A stretch of DNA of 64,000 nucleotides from Mesosutterella faecium (GTDB taxonomy: Bacteria; Pseudomonadota; Gammaproteobacteria; Burkholderiales; Burkholderiaceae_F). A program made the position numbers and the translations under genes. The notes beneath the pieces are model-generated. The model saw nothing but the letters and a program-made list of their open reading frames with translations. It was not told the DNA's origin and did no database searches. The DNA lies in the NCBI RefSeq assembly GCF_022809315.2, contig NZ_JAKZJU020000002.1:1-64000 (forward strand), read 5' to 3'. Numbering within the stretch: the stretch's first letter is position 1; every line of letters begins with the position of its first letter. Shown piece by piece: positions 26,206 to 34,789 of this stretch.

Positions 26206-27181
26206 ATATTTGACGGCCTTTGGACTTGGTGCCGCAGGTTCGGCCGCATGGGCTGCGGACAAGGCGGCACAGGAAACCGTTGAGCATATGCCGGAATTTT
26301 GGTCTGAGGTCCAGGAGCATGCGGTCAATGCCGATGTGCCTCAGCTGCTGGGATATCCCTCGGACCCCAGCCTGACCATGACGTACAACCCGGATGCGGT
26401 GAGCTCGGGCTATCTCGGCTTCCTGCAGGCAAGCACCACGATTGCGAATTTCATCTTCGCGGCCGTAGTGCTGGTCGCAGTCTTGTTTGCCGTATTCGTG
26501 ATGATCAACGGACGCGCCAAGCTCGACCAAGGTTTCTCTGGCAAGCTGATCCCCAGGTGGTCCAAGCTGGACGTCTTCCTTCACTGGCTGACCGGCATTC
26601 CCGGAGTCGTGCTTATCCTGACGGGTCTGGTCATTGGCGCGGGGCGCTTCTGGCTTGAGCCGGCGATGTCCCCGTCCCATTTCTTTACCCTTGTGAGCGG
26701 ATCCGTTCAGCTGCATAACTTCTTTGCCTTCCCGTTCCTGATCGGCGCCGTGATCATGATGGTGAAATGGATGAAGCGCCAGATGCCGGAAAAGGGCGAC
26801 GCGGCCTGGTTTGCGAAGCTGGGCGGCTACATCAATCTGGGGAAAACAAAGGCCGAACATCCTGCTGCCGGCTTTGCCAACGCCGGCGAAAAGGCTTTTT
26901 TCTGGACGTTTGTCGTATTCGGCCTGTGCCTGATCGTGACCGGTCTGATGATGCTCTATCCGGCAGCTTTCGGCGGTGTCTCTAAAAACTCAGCTCTTCT
27001 CGCTCTCATTATTCACATTGTGAGTGCCATTGTTCTGAGCGCCTTCTCTGTCGTGCACATTTACATGGGCGCGGTCATGAGCGAGGGAGGAATCGAGAAC
27101 ATGCTCTCCGGAAAGTGCGATGAGAACTGGGCGATCCAGAACCACAGCCTTTGGTATGAGAAAGTCGCCAAGGGAAACTAA
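26192..27181 (+). CDS. Formate dehydrogenase gamma-type cytochrome b subunit
   Basis: 329 residues from ATG 26192. An N-terminal signal-like segment (YLTAFGLGAAGSAAWA) is followed by a periplasmic stretch of about 70 residues and then four transmembrane helices. His residues placed as haem ligands are in FLHWLTGIPG, LHNFFAF, IIHIVSAI and VVHIYMG. This is the FdnI/FdoI layout, which links periplasmic iron-sulphur subunits to the quinone pool. It ends the four-gene operon. The N-terminal periplasmic extension is longer than in the short FdnI proteins, as in FdhC/FdoI relatives of epsilon- and betaproteobacteria. Confidence 0.85.
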   Translation: MQIIKYLTAFGLGAAGSAAWAADKAAQETVEHMPEFWSEVQEHAVNADVPQLLGYPSDPSLTMTYNPDAVSSGYLGFLQASTTIANFIFAAVVLVAVLFAVFVMINGRAKLDQGFSGKLIPRWSKLDVFLHWLTGIPGVVLILTGLVIGAGRFWLEPAMSPSHFFTLVSGSVQLHNFFAFPFLIGAVIMMVKWMKRQMPEKGDAAWFAKLGGYINLGKTKAEHPAAGFANAGEKAFFWTFVVFGLCLIVTGLMMLYPAAFGGVSKNSALLALIIHIVSAIVLSAFSVVHIYMGAVMSEGGIENMLSGKCDENWAIQNHSLWYEKVAKGN

Positions 27182-27266
27182 CTTGGGATTTCTCCGAGAT
27201 CTTTAACTCTCGACAGGGCGAGGCGCAGCTGCGCCCCGCTCTGCCGGCACTGAAAAGCAAGCAGCC

Positions 27267-27965
27267 ATGATTGATCGAAGAACTTTGTTGAAAATGATGG
27301 CCGGCGGCATGACTCTGACGTTTGTTCCAAGCGCGGAAATTTTGGCGAAAACAAAAGGCAAACGTTACGGGATGGTTTTTGACGTCAGACGCTGCACCGG
27401 CTGCCTTTCCTGTACGGTGAACTGCTCCATGGAAAATCGGATCGGAGATGCACGGAGAAGAACGACCGTAGGACAGGTCGAACTCCGCGGCCCGACCGGC
27501 GGCGAGGCTGTGATCTCTATGCCGCGCCAGTGCAATCACTGCAGCAATCCGCCCTGTGTGCAGGTTTGTCCGACCAAGGCGACCTACAAGCGCAGCGAGG
27601 ACGGCCTGGTAGTGATTGACTATGACCGCTGCATCCACTGCATGAACTGTGTTCCTGCGTGCCCTTATGGAGCCAGGCAGCCCGACAGCTCGCACAAGAC
27701 TCCTCCTGAGAAGTGCAACTTCTGCATTCACAGGCTTCAGGCAGGGTTGCTCCCTGCCTGCGTCGAAAGCTGCATCGGGCATGCCCGCATCTTTGGCGAC
27801 CTCAATGATCCAAATAGCGAAATCTATAAAGTGATCAGCAGCAGCAAGACATACGCGCTTCTTACTCAACACGGAACCAAGCCCAACATTTTCTATATCG
27901 GACTGCCTGACTCGGTCAAGGACGAAGTTCTGCTGAAGCTCGACAGCAATGACTGGCAGCGGTAA
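27267..27965 (+). CDS. ttrB: Tetrathionate reductase iron-sulphur subunit TtrB
   Basis: 232 residues with a Tat signal (IDRRTLLKMMAGGMTLTFVP). Four 4Fe-4S cysteine clusters follow: CTGCLSCTVNC; CNHCSNPPCVQVCP; CIHCMNCVPACP; CNFCIHRLQAG...CVESC. Signal-bearing four-cluster proteins of this type occur as TtrB. It precedes ttrA by only 9 bp, the ttrBA order. No TtrC-like NrfD membrane anchor is adjacent. The nearby cytochrome b (26192-27181) could supply electrons, but this is inference. Confidence 0.8.
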   Translation: MIDRRTLLKMMAGGMTLTFVPSAEILAKTKGKRYGMVFDVRRCTGCLSCTVNCSMENRIGDARRRTTVGQVELRGPTGGEAVISMPRQCNHCSNPPCVQVCPTKATYKRSEDGLVVIDYDRCIHCMNCVPACPYGARQPDSSHKTPPEKCNFCIHRLQAGLLPACVESCIGHARIFGDLNDPNSEIYKVISSSKTYALLTQHGTKPNIFYIGLPDSVKDEVLLKLDSNDWQR

Positions 27966-27974
27966 GGAGAAGCC

Positions 27975-30902
27975 ATGCAAGAGAAGAAAATCAGATACGG
28001 TCTTGCCTCCGAACCTGAAATGAAGAAAACCGGGGGCACAGTTGAATTAAGACCCGGAATTCGCCTGGGTTTTACCAAATGCTTTACCTGCAACAACATG
28101 TGTGGCATCCGCTACAGGTATGACGAAAGGGAAGGGCGTCTAACACGCGTAGCCGGCAACCCTTACTGCGAGGTTGTAACGGGCGGCAGGCCTCTGCCGC
28201 TTTCTACCCCGGTGCGCAAGGCCTATGAGATGCTGACAGGCGATTCCGGTCTTTCCCATCGAGCAACCACCTGCGGGAAAGGCGCGAGCGGTCCCGATGT
28301 TCTTTCTGATCCCTATCGAATCGTCAAGGTTCTTAAGCGCGCAGGAAAGCGCGGAGAAAACAAATGGCGTTCGATTCCCTATGAACAGGCCCTCAGAGAA
28401 ATCCTTGAAGGAGGGGATTTGTTCGGCGAGGGGCGCGTGGAGGGGCTACGGTCGATCCGCGACCTGAAGACTCCCGTCAAACCGGGCAGCCCGGAGTTCG
28501 GCTCCAAGGCCAATCAGCTATTGGCCACTTTTAACGAGGAGGACACGATCCGCGGCGGGCTTTTCAGCCGGTTCGTGACCAAAGGCTTCGGAAGCGTCAA
28601 CCTCGTCTCCAAGCATGCTTATTGCGGATCTTCCGTGGGGATCGGTTATTCTCTGGGGCTCGGTCCGTCCATTGAGGCGGGCATGTGCGACATCGACTGG
28701 AACGATTTTGAATACGGAATATTCATTGGCACGGCGCCCGGCAGTTCCGGAGCGAGCCTGAACCGGCTGGGATTTGGGGCGGCAGACGCGCGGACGGCGA
28801 GAAAAGCTGAATATGTCTGTGTCGACCCTATTTTGAGGAATCCTGCCGCTGCCGAAACCGGGGCTTCGTGGCTGCCCATCATTCCGGGCGGGGACTGCGC
28901 GTTTCTGTATGCCCTCGTTCGAGTCATCATCGACCGGAAATGGTACAACGCTGACTTTTTGAGGGTTCCGTCTAAATCCGCAGCCGCAAAAGCGAAAGAG
29001 GTCAACTGGAGCAACGCCGCCTGGCTCGTCAATGTGGAAAGCGGCTCGATGGCGGACGCGGCGGAGTTTGGGCTAGGAAAGAAAGGCGAAGGGATCGTTC
29101 TGGTTGGGGGACGGGCGGTTTCCTCTGAGAAAGCGATTCTCGGCGATCTTGACGCTCAGGTGACCCTGAAGGCTCTGTCTGGCAAATCCGTTCGCCTTGC
29201 CACAAGCTTTGCTCTTCTGAAGCGCGAGGCTCAAAAGCATTCGCTTGCAGACTACAGTCGTCTGTGCGGGATACCGGCAGAGAAGATTACCGCTGTGGCG
29301 GAAAACTTCACTCACCATGGCCGCAAGGCCGCCGTGGTTTCGAACACAGGCAACTATACGGCTGACGCCCCCATGGTGGGCTGGCTGATCTGTATCCTCA
29401 ACACGCTGATCGGCTCGCATGACGCGCGGGGCGGCGCCATTTATGGAAACGGCGCCCAGATGGGGTTTGAGGGAAGATACGATCTGAATACAGTCTCCGG
29501 GGCGCCAAAGCTGGACGGGCAAAGCACGGTGTGCCTCAACATGCCCTATGAAGAATCTACAGAATTCAAGCAGAAGGCGGCGAAGGGCCTTAAGCCTTAT
29601 CCGGCAGGACATCTCTATCACAACATGAATCCAGGGTATGGGGCCTCGAATGCCGCGGAGATGCTTACGGCTCTTGCCAACAAATCTCCTTATCCGGCTA
29701 AAGCGCTGCTGACTTGGAGGAGCAACCCTGTTTACGCAGCTGCTTCTTTTAGCAGGCAGGCTGTCCGTGCTTTGGCTGATCCCCGGACCCTGCCGCTTTT
29801 TGTGTCGATAGATGCCTACATCAACGAGACCAATGTCTATGCGGATTACATTATCCCGGATCATGTGATGTACGAGGATTACGCCTGCGACCGCACCTGG
29901 GGGAGCTTTGACCAGTGCGTTGTGGCCGGTGCTCCTGTGTCCGAGTCCCGGACGGTGAAGGACGCCCAGGGCCGCAGAGTCGGCATGGAGCGCTTCCTCA
30001 TAGACTGTGCTGTAAAACTGGGGCTGCCCGGATTCGGTCGTTCCTCGATACCGGTTAAAGACGGTTCTCCGGTCGATCTGCTGGATCCGGAGGACTGGAG
30101 TGTGCGCTACATTGCCAATGTGGCAGCCCAGTGCAAAGGGCTGCCACAGGTAACAGACGAGGATCGTAAATATGCCGGACTCGTTCACGCTATGAGGGAC
30201 GTGACAGCGCGAGTGACAAAGGGCGAAGCCTCGCAAATTGAGGCTTTGTTCTCACGAGGAGGCTATTACGCTCATGAAGAGCGCTATGACGGCCAGTTTA
30301 TGAAAAACGGAGGCGGCAAATTCCTGCAGCTGTTCAACCCTGCCATGGCAGCGCTGCATAACTGCTACAGCGGAAAGAAGTACCCAGGAGTGCCAGTGCT
30401 GGACGAGCCTCGTTTTTTTAATGGCGACCCATGGTCGAAAATCTGGAGCAGCCAGCGTTTTCCGCTGCGCTTCAGTTCCTACAAGCCCATCCTGAGATCC
30501 CCTTATTCTGCCGCTTTCGAACATGATCTTCGGGTCAGTCCCCGGAACTTCATATTTATAAATAAGACAACGGCTGCCTGGCTGGGGCTTAAAGACGGTG
30601 ACAAGGCTCGCTTGGTGAGCCCGAACGGGCTTTCTGCCGAGGGAGTTTTAAAGTGTGTTCAAGGCGTGGCGGCAGGGGCGGTTTGCGTTTCCCATTGCTT
30701 TGGGCATACAGGGTATGGCGCTAGGGACTGCCTGATTGATGGGCAGACGATTCGGGCAGACGCTCGGCGCGGCAGCGGAATTGCCGTTAATCGTTTGATT
30801 CCTCAGGATCCTACCCGGCCCGGTCCGGCTTCGCTCTTGTGCGATGTTTGGGCCGGCGGCAACTGCCGCAGCGGTATCCCGATGAGGGTGGAGAAAGCCT
30901 GA
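27975..30902 (+). CDS. ttrA: Tetrathionate reductase catalytic subunit TtrA
   Basis: 975 residues, the large size typical of TtrA and its relatives. The iron-sulphur site is C-F-T-C-N-N-M-C with a later TTCGKG, and the predicted molybdenum ligand is Cys in SKHAYCGSSVG. The C-terminal dinucleotide-binding domain contains LGLKDGDKARLVSPNG. In contrast to well-studied TtrA proteins, the N-terminus (MQEKKIRYGLASEPEMKK) has no twin-arginine signal, so export would depend on the signal of TtrB. It reduces tetrathionate to thiosulphate if the assignment is right; arsenate/selenate-type relatives are alternatives. A strong terminator follows at 30993. Confidence 0.75.
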   Translation: MQEKKIRYGLASEPEMKKTGGTVELRPGIRLGFTKCFTCNNMCGIRYRYDEREGRLTRVAGNPYCEVVTGGRPLPLSTPVRKAYEMLTGDSGLSHRATTCGKGASGPDVLSDPYRIVKVLKRAGKRGENKWRSIPYEQALREILEGGDLFGEGRVEGLRSIRDLKTPVKPGSPEFGSKANQLLATFNEEDTIRGGLFSRFVTKGFGSVNLVSKHAYCGSSVGIGYSLGLGPSIEAGMCDIDWNDFEYGIFIGTAPGSSGASLNRLGFGAADARTARKAEYVCVDPILRNPAAAETGASWLPIIPGGDCAFLYALVRVIIDRKWYNADFLRVPSKSAAAKAKEVNWSNAAWLVNVESGSMADAAEFGLGKKGEGIVLVGGRAVSSEKAILGDLDAQVTLKALSGKSVRLATSFALLKREAQKHSLADYSRLCGIPAEKITAVAENFTHHGRKAAVVSNTGNYTADAPMVGWLICILNTLIGSHDARGGAIYGNGAQMGFEGRYDLNTVSGAPKLDGQSTVCLNMPYEESTEFKQKAAKGLKPYPAGHLYHNMNPGYGASNAAEMLTALANKSPYPAKALLTWRSNPVYAAASFSRQAVRALADPRTLPLFVSIDAYINETNVYADYIIPDHVMYEDYACDRTWGSFDQCVVAGAPVSESRTVKDAQGRRVGMERFLIDCAVKLGLPGFGRSSIPVKDGSPVDLLDPEDWSVRYIANVAAQCKGLPQVTDEDRKYAGLVHAMRDVTARVTKGEASQIEALFSRGGYYAHEERYDGQFMKNGGGKFLQLFNPAMAALHNCYSGKKYPGVPVLDEPRFFNGDPWSKIWSSQRFPLRFSSYKPILRSPYSAAFEHDLRVSPRNFIFINKTTAAWLGLKDGDKARLVSPNGLSAEGVLKCVQGVAAGAVCVSHCFGHTGYGARDCLIDGQTIRADARRGSGIAVNRLIPQDPTRPGPASLLCDVWAGGNCRSGIPMRVEKA

Positions 30903-30992
30903 GCTGTAGCATTGCAAAGACTTCTCCCACATTCGGGTTGATGCGGCAGAGTCATCGCTGACATCGCCGGTAAGATTGTGGTACACCTCTAT

Positions 30993-31027
30993 GCCAGAAC
31001 TGTCCGGGGCGGTTCTGGCACTTTTTT
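30993..31027 (+). terminator. Rho-independent terminator after ttrA
   Basis: The stem GCCAGAAC (30993-31000) with GTTCTGGC (31012-31019) is followed by ACTTTTTT. It closes the molybdoenzyme and ttr region before eutH. Confidence 0.85.
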
Positions 31028-31134
31028 AAGCTTTTTCAGCTTCCAGAAAGCAGAATTCCTTCTCTGTCCTTTCAAGGAAAATAAAGGAAGAATTGCCGGG
31101 AAGCGTATTTTCCTTTTTTATCTGAGCCTGTGAA

Positions 31135-32205
31135 ATGAGCACCGTGGTCATTGGGATCATGGCCTTTTTTATGACTGTCGGAGCGGTGGACAAAGCCCTC
31201 TTTGACAATCGGTTCGGCTATGGCAGGGAGTTTGAGCGGGGGTTAAACACGATGGGACCGCTTGCTATGGTCATGGTCGGCATTATGTGTGCTGCTCCGG
31301 CCCTGGGAGCGTGTATCGGCCCATTTTTCGGTAGGCTGTTCGAGTCCGTAGGATCGGATCCGGCACTATTTGCGGGGATGGTGCTGGGAGTAGATATGGG
31401 CGGTTTGCCACTAGCCCAGTCCATGGCTCACAGCAGTGAGGCGGCGGTTCTGTCCGGGATTGGTTTAGGAGGAACGTTCGGTTGCATTCTGACCTATGCG
31501 ATGCCTCTCTCTCTTTCCATGTGCGGTTCGGAGAGTCGTTTGGATGTTTCCAAGGGACTGGTCATCGGCATTATCGCCGCTCCCCTCAGTCTTTTTGGGG
31601 TCGGTCTGGCGGAAGGCTATGCCATGAGCTCTCTTCTGAAACTAGGCATGCCCGCCTTCATTTTTGCGGCTACCGTAGCCGGAGCCCTTGCTTTTTTTGC
31701 GGAAAAAACGGCTCAGGTCTGCCTTCTTGTTTCCCGTTTTTTGGTCGGCGCCTTCATTCTGCTGCTGGCTGTTGCTGCACTTGAAAATTATTTTGGTTTT
31801 GTGCTGATTCCTGGGATGGCCCCTATGGGCCGGCAGTTTGAGCTCATTGGGGAAATCAGTGTGATGCTGGCGGGAGCCTATCCCTTCGTACTGTTTATCC
31901 AAAGGCACTTTGCGGGACTGCTCCATGCATTCGCTTCGTTTTTAAAGATTGATGACTCTGCAGCTTTGGGAATGATTGTCGCTCTCGCCAATCCACTGCC
32001 GACGTATACTTTGTTCGATCAAATGACCCGGCGGGGCAGGGTGATATGCTCGGCATTTTCTGGCCCCGCTCTTTGCCTTTTGGGGGATCAGCTGGGATTC
32101 GTATCGGCTGTATACCCGGCCGGAATCTCCGCGCTTTTTGCAGGAAAGCTGATAGCGGCCGTGGCTGCCCTGATTATGGCTCTTGCCTTAGTTGATGCCG
32201 GGTGA
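31135..32205 (+). CDS. eutH: EutH-type ethanolamine transporter
   Basis: 356 residues, about ten to eleven membrane helices. Segments such as MVLGVDMGGLPLAQSMAHS, ALGMIVALANPLPTY and FSGPALCLLGDQLGF are characteristic of the EutH family, which moves ethanolamine across the inner membrane. The ATG at 31135 lies just after a weakly purine-rich leader. No other eut genes (lyase, shell proteins) are in the window. It follows ttrA after a terminator, so it has its own promoter. The family call is firm; the transported substrate here could differ. Confidence 0.8.
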   Translation: MSTVVIGIMAFFMTVGAVDKALFDNRFGYGREFERGLNTMGPLAMVMVGIMCAAPALGACIGPFFGRLFESVGSDPALFAGMVLGVDMGGLPLAQSMAHSSEAAVLSGIGLGGTFGCILTYAMPLSLSMCGSESRLDVSKGLVIGIIAAPLSLFGVGLAEGYAMSSLLKLGMPAFIFAATVAGALAFFAEKTAQVCLLVSRFLVGAFILLLAVAALENYFGFVLIPGMAPMGRQFELIGEISVMLAGAYPFVLFIQRHFAGLLHAFASFLKIDDSAALGMIVALANPLPTYTLFDQMTRRGRVICSAFSGPALCLLGDQLGFVSAVYPAGISALFAGKLIAAVAALIMALALVDAG

Positions 32206-32325
32206 AAGTGCAGAAGAAACAGTTAGGATGGATGTCTTCTTCTGAGGTATGCCCTTTTATCGGAGCCCTGTGATTTCAGGGAAAAAAGCGGGCGAAAGGG
32301 CGCGGCCTTTCATAAAATGGAGCGC

Positions 32326-32490
32326 ATGAAGATCAACTGGGCCGTTGTTCTCGTCTTTCTCTTTTACGCCGCCATGGGCTACGCGCTGTACCGGGGCTTT
32401 CTCTGGGCGGGCGCGAGCAGGCCTATGGCCCAGACGGTGGGGGTGCTCTACACCCTCTTTTTCGCCTGGCGCACGTTCTGGCGGCGCTGA
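32326..32490 (+). CDS. Small single-helix membrane protein
   Basis: 54 residues, ATG at 32326 (an in-frame ATG at 32317 adds three residues). One hydrophobic segment (WAVVLVFLFYAAMGYALY) is followed by GFLWAGAS, a second short hydrophobic stretch (TVGVLYTLFFAWRTF) and a basic end WRR. It converges with the lipoprotein gene. No family was recognised. Hydrophobicity and a proper stop support it as a real gene, but it is short. Confidence 0.45.
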   Translation: MKINWAVVLVFLFYAAMGYALYRGFLWAGASRPMAQTVGVLYTLFFAWRTFWRR

Positions 32491-32535
32491 AAGGGCCGCT
32501 CCGCCTTTTCTCTTTTCCGGCTTGGAAAGGCGGGC

Positions 32536-32955
32536 TTACTTCGCCCCGAGCTCTTTCATCAGGTGGCGGTCGAACTGCGACTGCCACTGCTGCACCTTCC
32601 GGTGCGCAGTGCGGTTTCCACCCTCGTCCCGGGCTTCGCTCAGGCCCCTGCTGTTCAGGAAGTGGATCTGGTACCAGTGCTCGCCGTAGTCGATCCGGTA
32701 GCGGGCCTGCATGGGCTTTCTGTCGCGGTCGAGCTTCTTGTAGACGACGGTCACCGCGCCCCGGCGGTCGGCTTCGACGCTGTAGCCCAGCCGTCCCGCC
32801 GTGTCGAGAATCGCCTGGCGGATGCGCTTTGCGCCCGCCTTGGTCTCCCGGCGCGGCAGCTCTTCGACCCGGACGCCGGAAAGCCCGCAGCCGGACAGGA
32901 GCGCGGAAGCGGCAAGCGCCGCGGGAAGGGCAAGCAGGATTCTTCTCTGCATCAT
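32536..32955 (-). CDS. Small lipoprotein
   Basis: 139 residues with a lipoprotein signal peptide MMQRRILLALPAALAASALL ending in the lipobox LSGC, so it is probably anchored to the outer membrane via that Cys. The mature part is a compact alpha/beta domain (AILDTAGRLGYSVEAD, AVTVVYKKLD, HWYQIHFLNSRGL). Such proteins resemble small envelope lipoproteins of unknown role. The neighbours are unrelated and no operon is evident. Confidence 0.7.
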   Translation of the reverse strand: MMQRRILLALPAALAASALLSGCGLSGVRVEELPRRETKAGAKRIRQAILDTAGRLGYSVEADRRGAVTVVYKKLDRDRKPMQARYRIDYGEHWYQIHFLNSRGLSEARDEGGNRTAHRKVQQWQSQFDRHLMKELGAK

Positions 32956-33224
32956 CTGTTCTCCTTGAGGTGGGATCGGTGGCAGAGGTCATTATAAAGA
33001 GGGATTTTTTTTGTTCCTCGCATCATCCCGGAGGCCGGGGCCGGGGTTCGGCGGAAAGTATTGACCGCCGGGTCCGGGCTGTGACATGATGTAGCCGGTA
33101 TTCCGGAATACAGGAATACCGACACATGACAGGGATGCGCCGCTCTCTCTCGCTCCCGGTTCGGGAGCGGCCCGCGCGGCGGGGGCCGGATGGCGGCCCT
33201 GCTCGTCCCCTAGGAGAGAGACTT

Positions 33225-34637
33225 ATGACAAAAAAACAGCTCATCAAGCTCGCAGTGTGCTTCCTGCCGCTGCTGCTGCTTCTCACCGATCCGCCCTCAG
33301 GCATGAATCCCAAGGCCTGGGGACTCTTCCCCTTCTACGTGGCCACGATTCTGGGCATCATGCTGCATCCGCTCACCGAGGCTGCGATCCTCATGATCTT
33401 CCTCGGCCTCTACGCGGTCTGCATGAAGGGCCAGCAGGTGGCCCTTTCAGGCTTCGCCCTCAACATGACCTGGCTCGTCGTGGGCGCCTTTGTGATCGCG
33501 CAGGCCTTTCGCGACACGCAGCTCGGCAAGCGCATCGCCTACCACCTGATCGGGATTTTCGGGCGCACGTCCCTCGGGCTCGGCTACGCCGCGGCCTTCT
33601 CTGACTTCGTGATCGCGCCTGTGACGCCGTCCAACGCGGCGCGCACGGGCGGCATCATCTTCCCGATCTTCCGGTCGGTCGCCGAGGCCCTGGGCTCCAC
33701 CCCCGAGCACAACCCCAACGCGATCGGAGCCTACCTCTCGCAGCTGCTCTACATCGTGACGATGTGCACCGGCATCACCTTCCTCACGGGCTACGCCGCC
33801 AACACCGTTGCCTGGTCGATGACCGAGCAGATTCTCGGCATGCAGGTGAGCTGGCTGCAGTGGACGACCTGCTTCATCGTGCCCGCGGGCATCGTGTTGC
33901 TGCTCGCGCCCTGGCTGATCTACAAGATCTACAAGCCCACGATCACGAAGATCGACAACAAGAGGATCGCCCGCGAGGGGCTGGAGTCGATCGGGCCGAT
34001 GAACAGGAACGAGAAGGTGCTCTGCGTTCTCTTCCTCGCCGCGATCGCGCTCTGGGCGACCTCCTCCTACACCGGGATCAACAGCACGGCCGTCGTCCTC
34101 GGCTTCATCTCGCTTTGCCTTCTCACCGGGATCCTCAAGTGGAAGGACATCGCGGTGAACGGCCAGATCTGGTCGACGCTCGCCTGGTACGGCGGCATCC
34201 TCGGCATGGCCGGCGCCCTGAACAAGTTCAAGTTCTTCAACTGGATGGCCGACTGGCTGCAGACGCTCGTCGACTTCTCCTCCTTCAACCACGTGGCGCT
34301 TCTGATCCTGCTGGTCTTCGCCGGCACCGGCTGCCGCTACCTCTTTGTCTCCTGCGGCGCCTACATGGCCTCGGTGATCCCCGTGCAGTACACGATCGGA
34401 CTGGCCGCGGGGCTGCCGAAGTGGGACATGTTCCTCGTGTTCCTCACCTGCGGCGTGATGGGGGCCCTCGTGACCCACTACGCGAACGCGGCCGGCCCCG
34501 TGCTCTTCGGCGCGGGCTATGTGCCTCTGAAGAAGTGGTGGGCGACCGGCCTTTTCGTGACGCTGCTCTCCTACGTGATCTTCGCGCTGATCGGCGTGCC
34601 CTACTGGAGGATGCTGGGCCTGTTCACGTCGCTTTAA
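33225..34637 (+). CDS. DASS-family sodium:dicarboxylate/anion symporter
   Basis: 470 residues from ATG 33225, preceded by TAGGAGAGAG; a frame back to 33126 lacks support. About eleven to twelve membrane helices with DASS (SLC13/CitT) motifs: the first SNA-like signature is VTPSNAARTGGIIFPI, and the second helix-pair region ends HYANAAGPVLFGAGYVPL. It takes up C4-dicarboxylates, citrate or a related anion with sodium, or exchanges them. That would feed fumarate-type respiration in this kind of organism. It is monocistronic, followed by GC-rich non-coding DNA. Confidence 0.88.
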   Translation: MTKKQLIKLAVCFLPLLLLLTDPPSGMNPKAWGLFPFYVATILGIMLHPLTEAAILMIFLGLYAVCMKGQQVALSGFALNMTWLVVGAFVIAQAFRDTQLGKRIAYHLIGIFGRTSLGLGYAAAFSDFVIAPVTPSNAARTGGIIFPIFRSVAEALGSTPEHNPNAIGAYLSQLLYIVTMCTGITFLTGYAANTVAWSMTEQILGMQVSWLQWTTCFIVPAGIVLLLAPWLIYKIYKPTITKIDNKRIAREGLESIGPMNRNEKVLCVLFLAAIALWATSSYTGINSTAVVLGFISLCLLTGILKWKDIAVNGQIWSTLAWYGGILGMAGALNKFKFFNWMADWLQTLVDFSSFNHVALLILLVFAGTGCRYLFVSCGAYMASVIPVQYTIGLAAGLPKWDMFLVFLTCGVMGALVTHYANAAGPVLFGAGYVPLKKWWATGLFVTLLSYVIFALIGVPYWRMLGLFTSL

Positions 34638-34789
34638 AGGCGGTTTGGCGCGCGGGAAAAGGGCGGCGCTGTCTCCTGCCTCCTTTTCCCTTGCGGGCGC
34701 AGCCCTCCCTGCCTGCCTCACGCCCCTTTCCGGGCGGCGGCAGCGGACCGGGAGGGCTTTTTTGCCGGCCCAGGCTGAAGGGCTTTCCC

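Noticed and set aside
33126..33224. Upstream start for the DASS transporter
   Set aside because: The added 33 residues are Arg/Pro/Gly-rich, and a clear ribosome binding site precedes ATG 33225.
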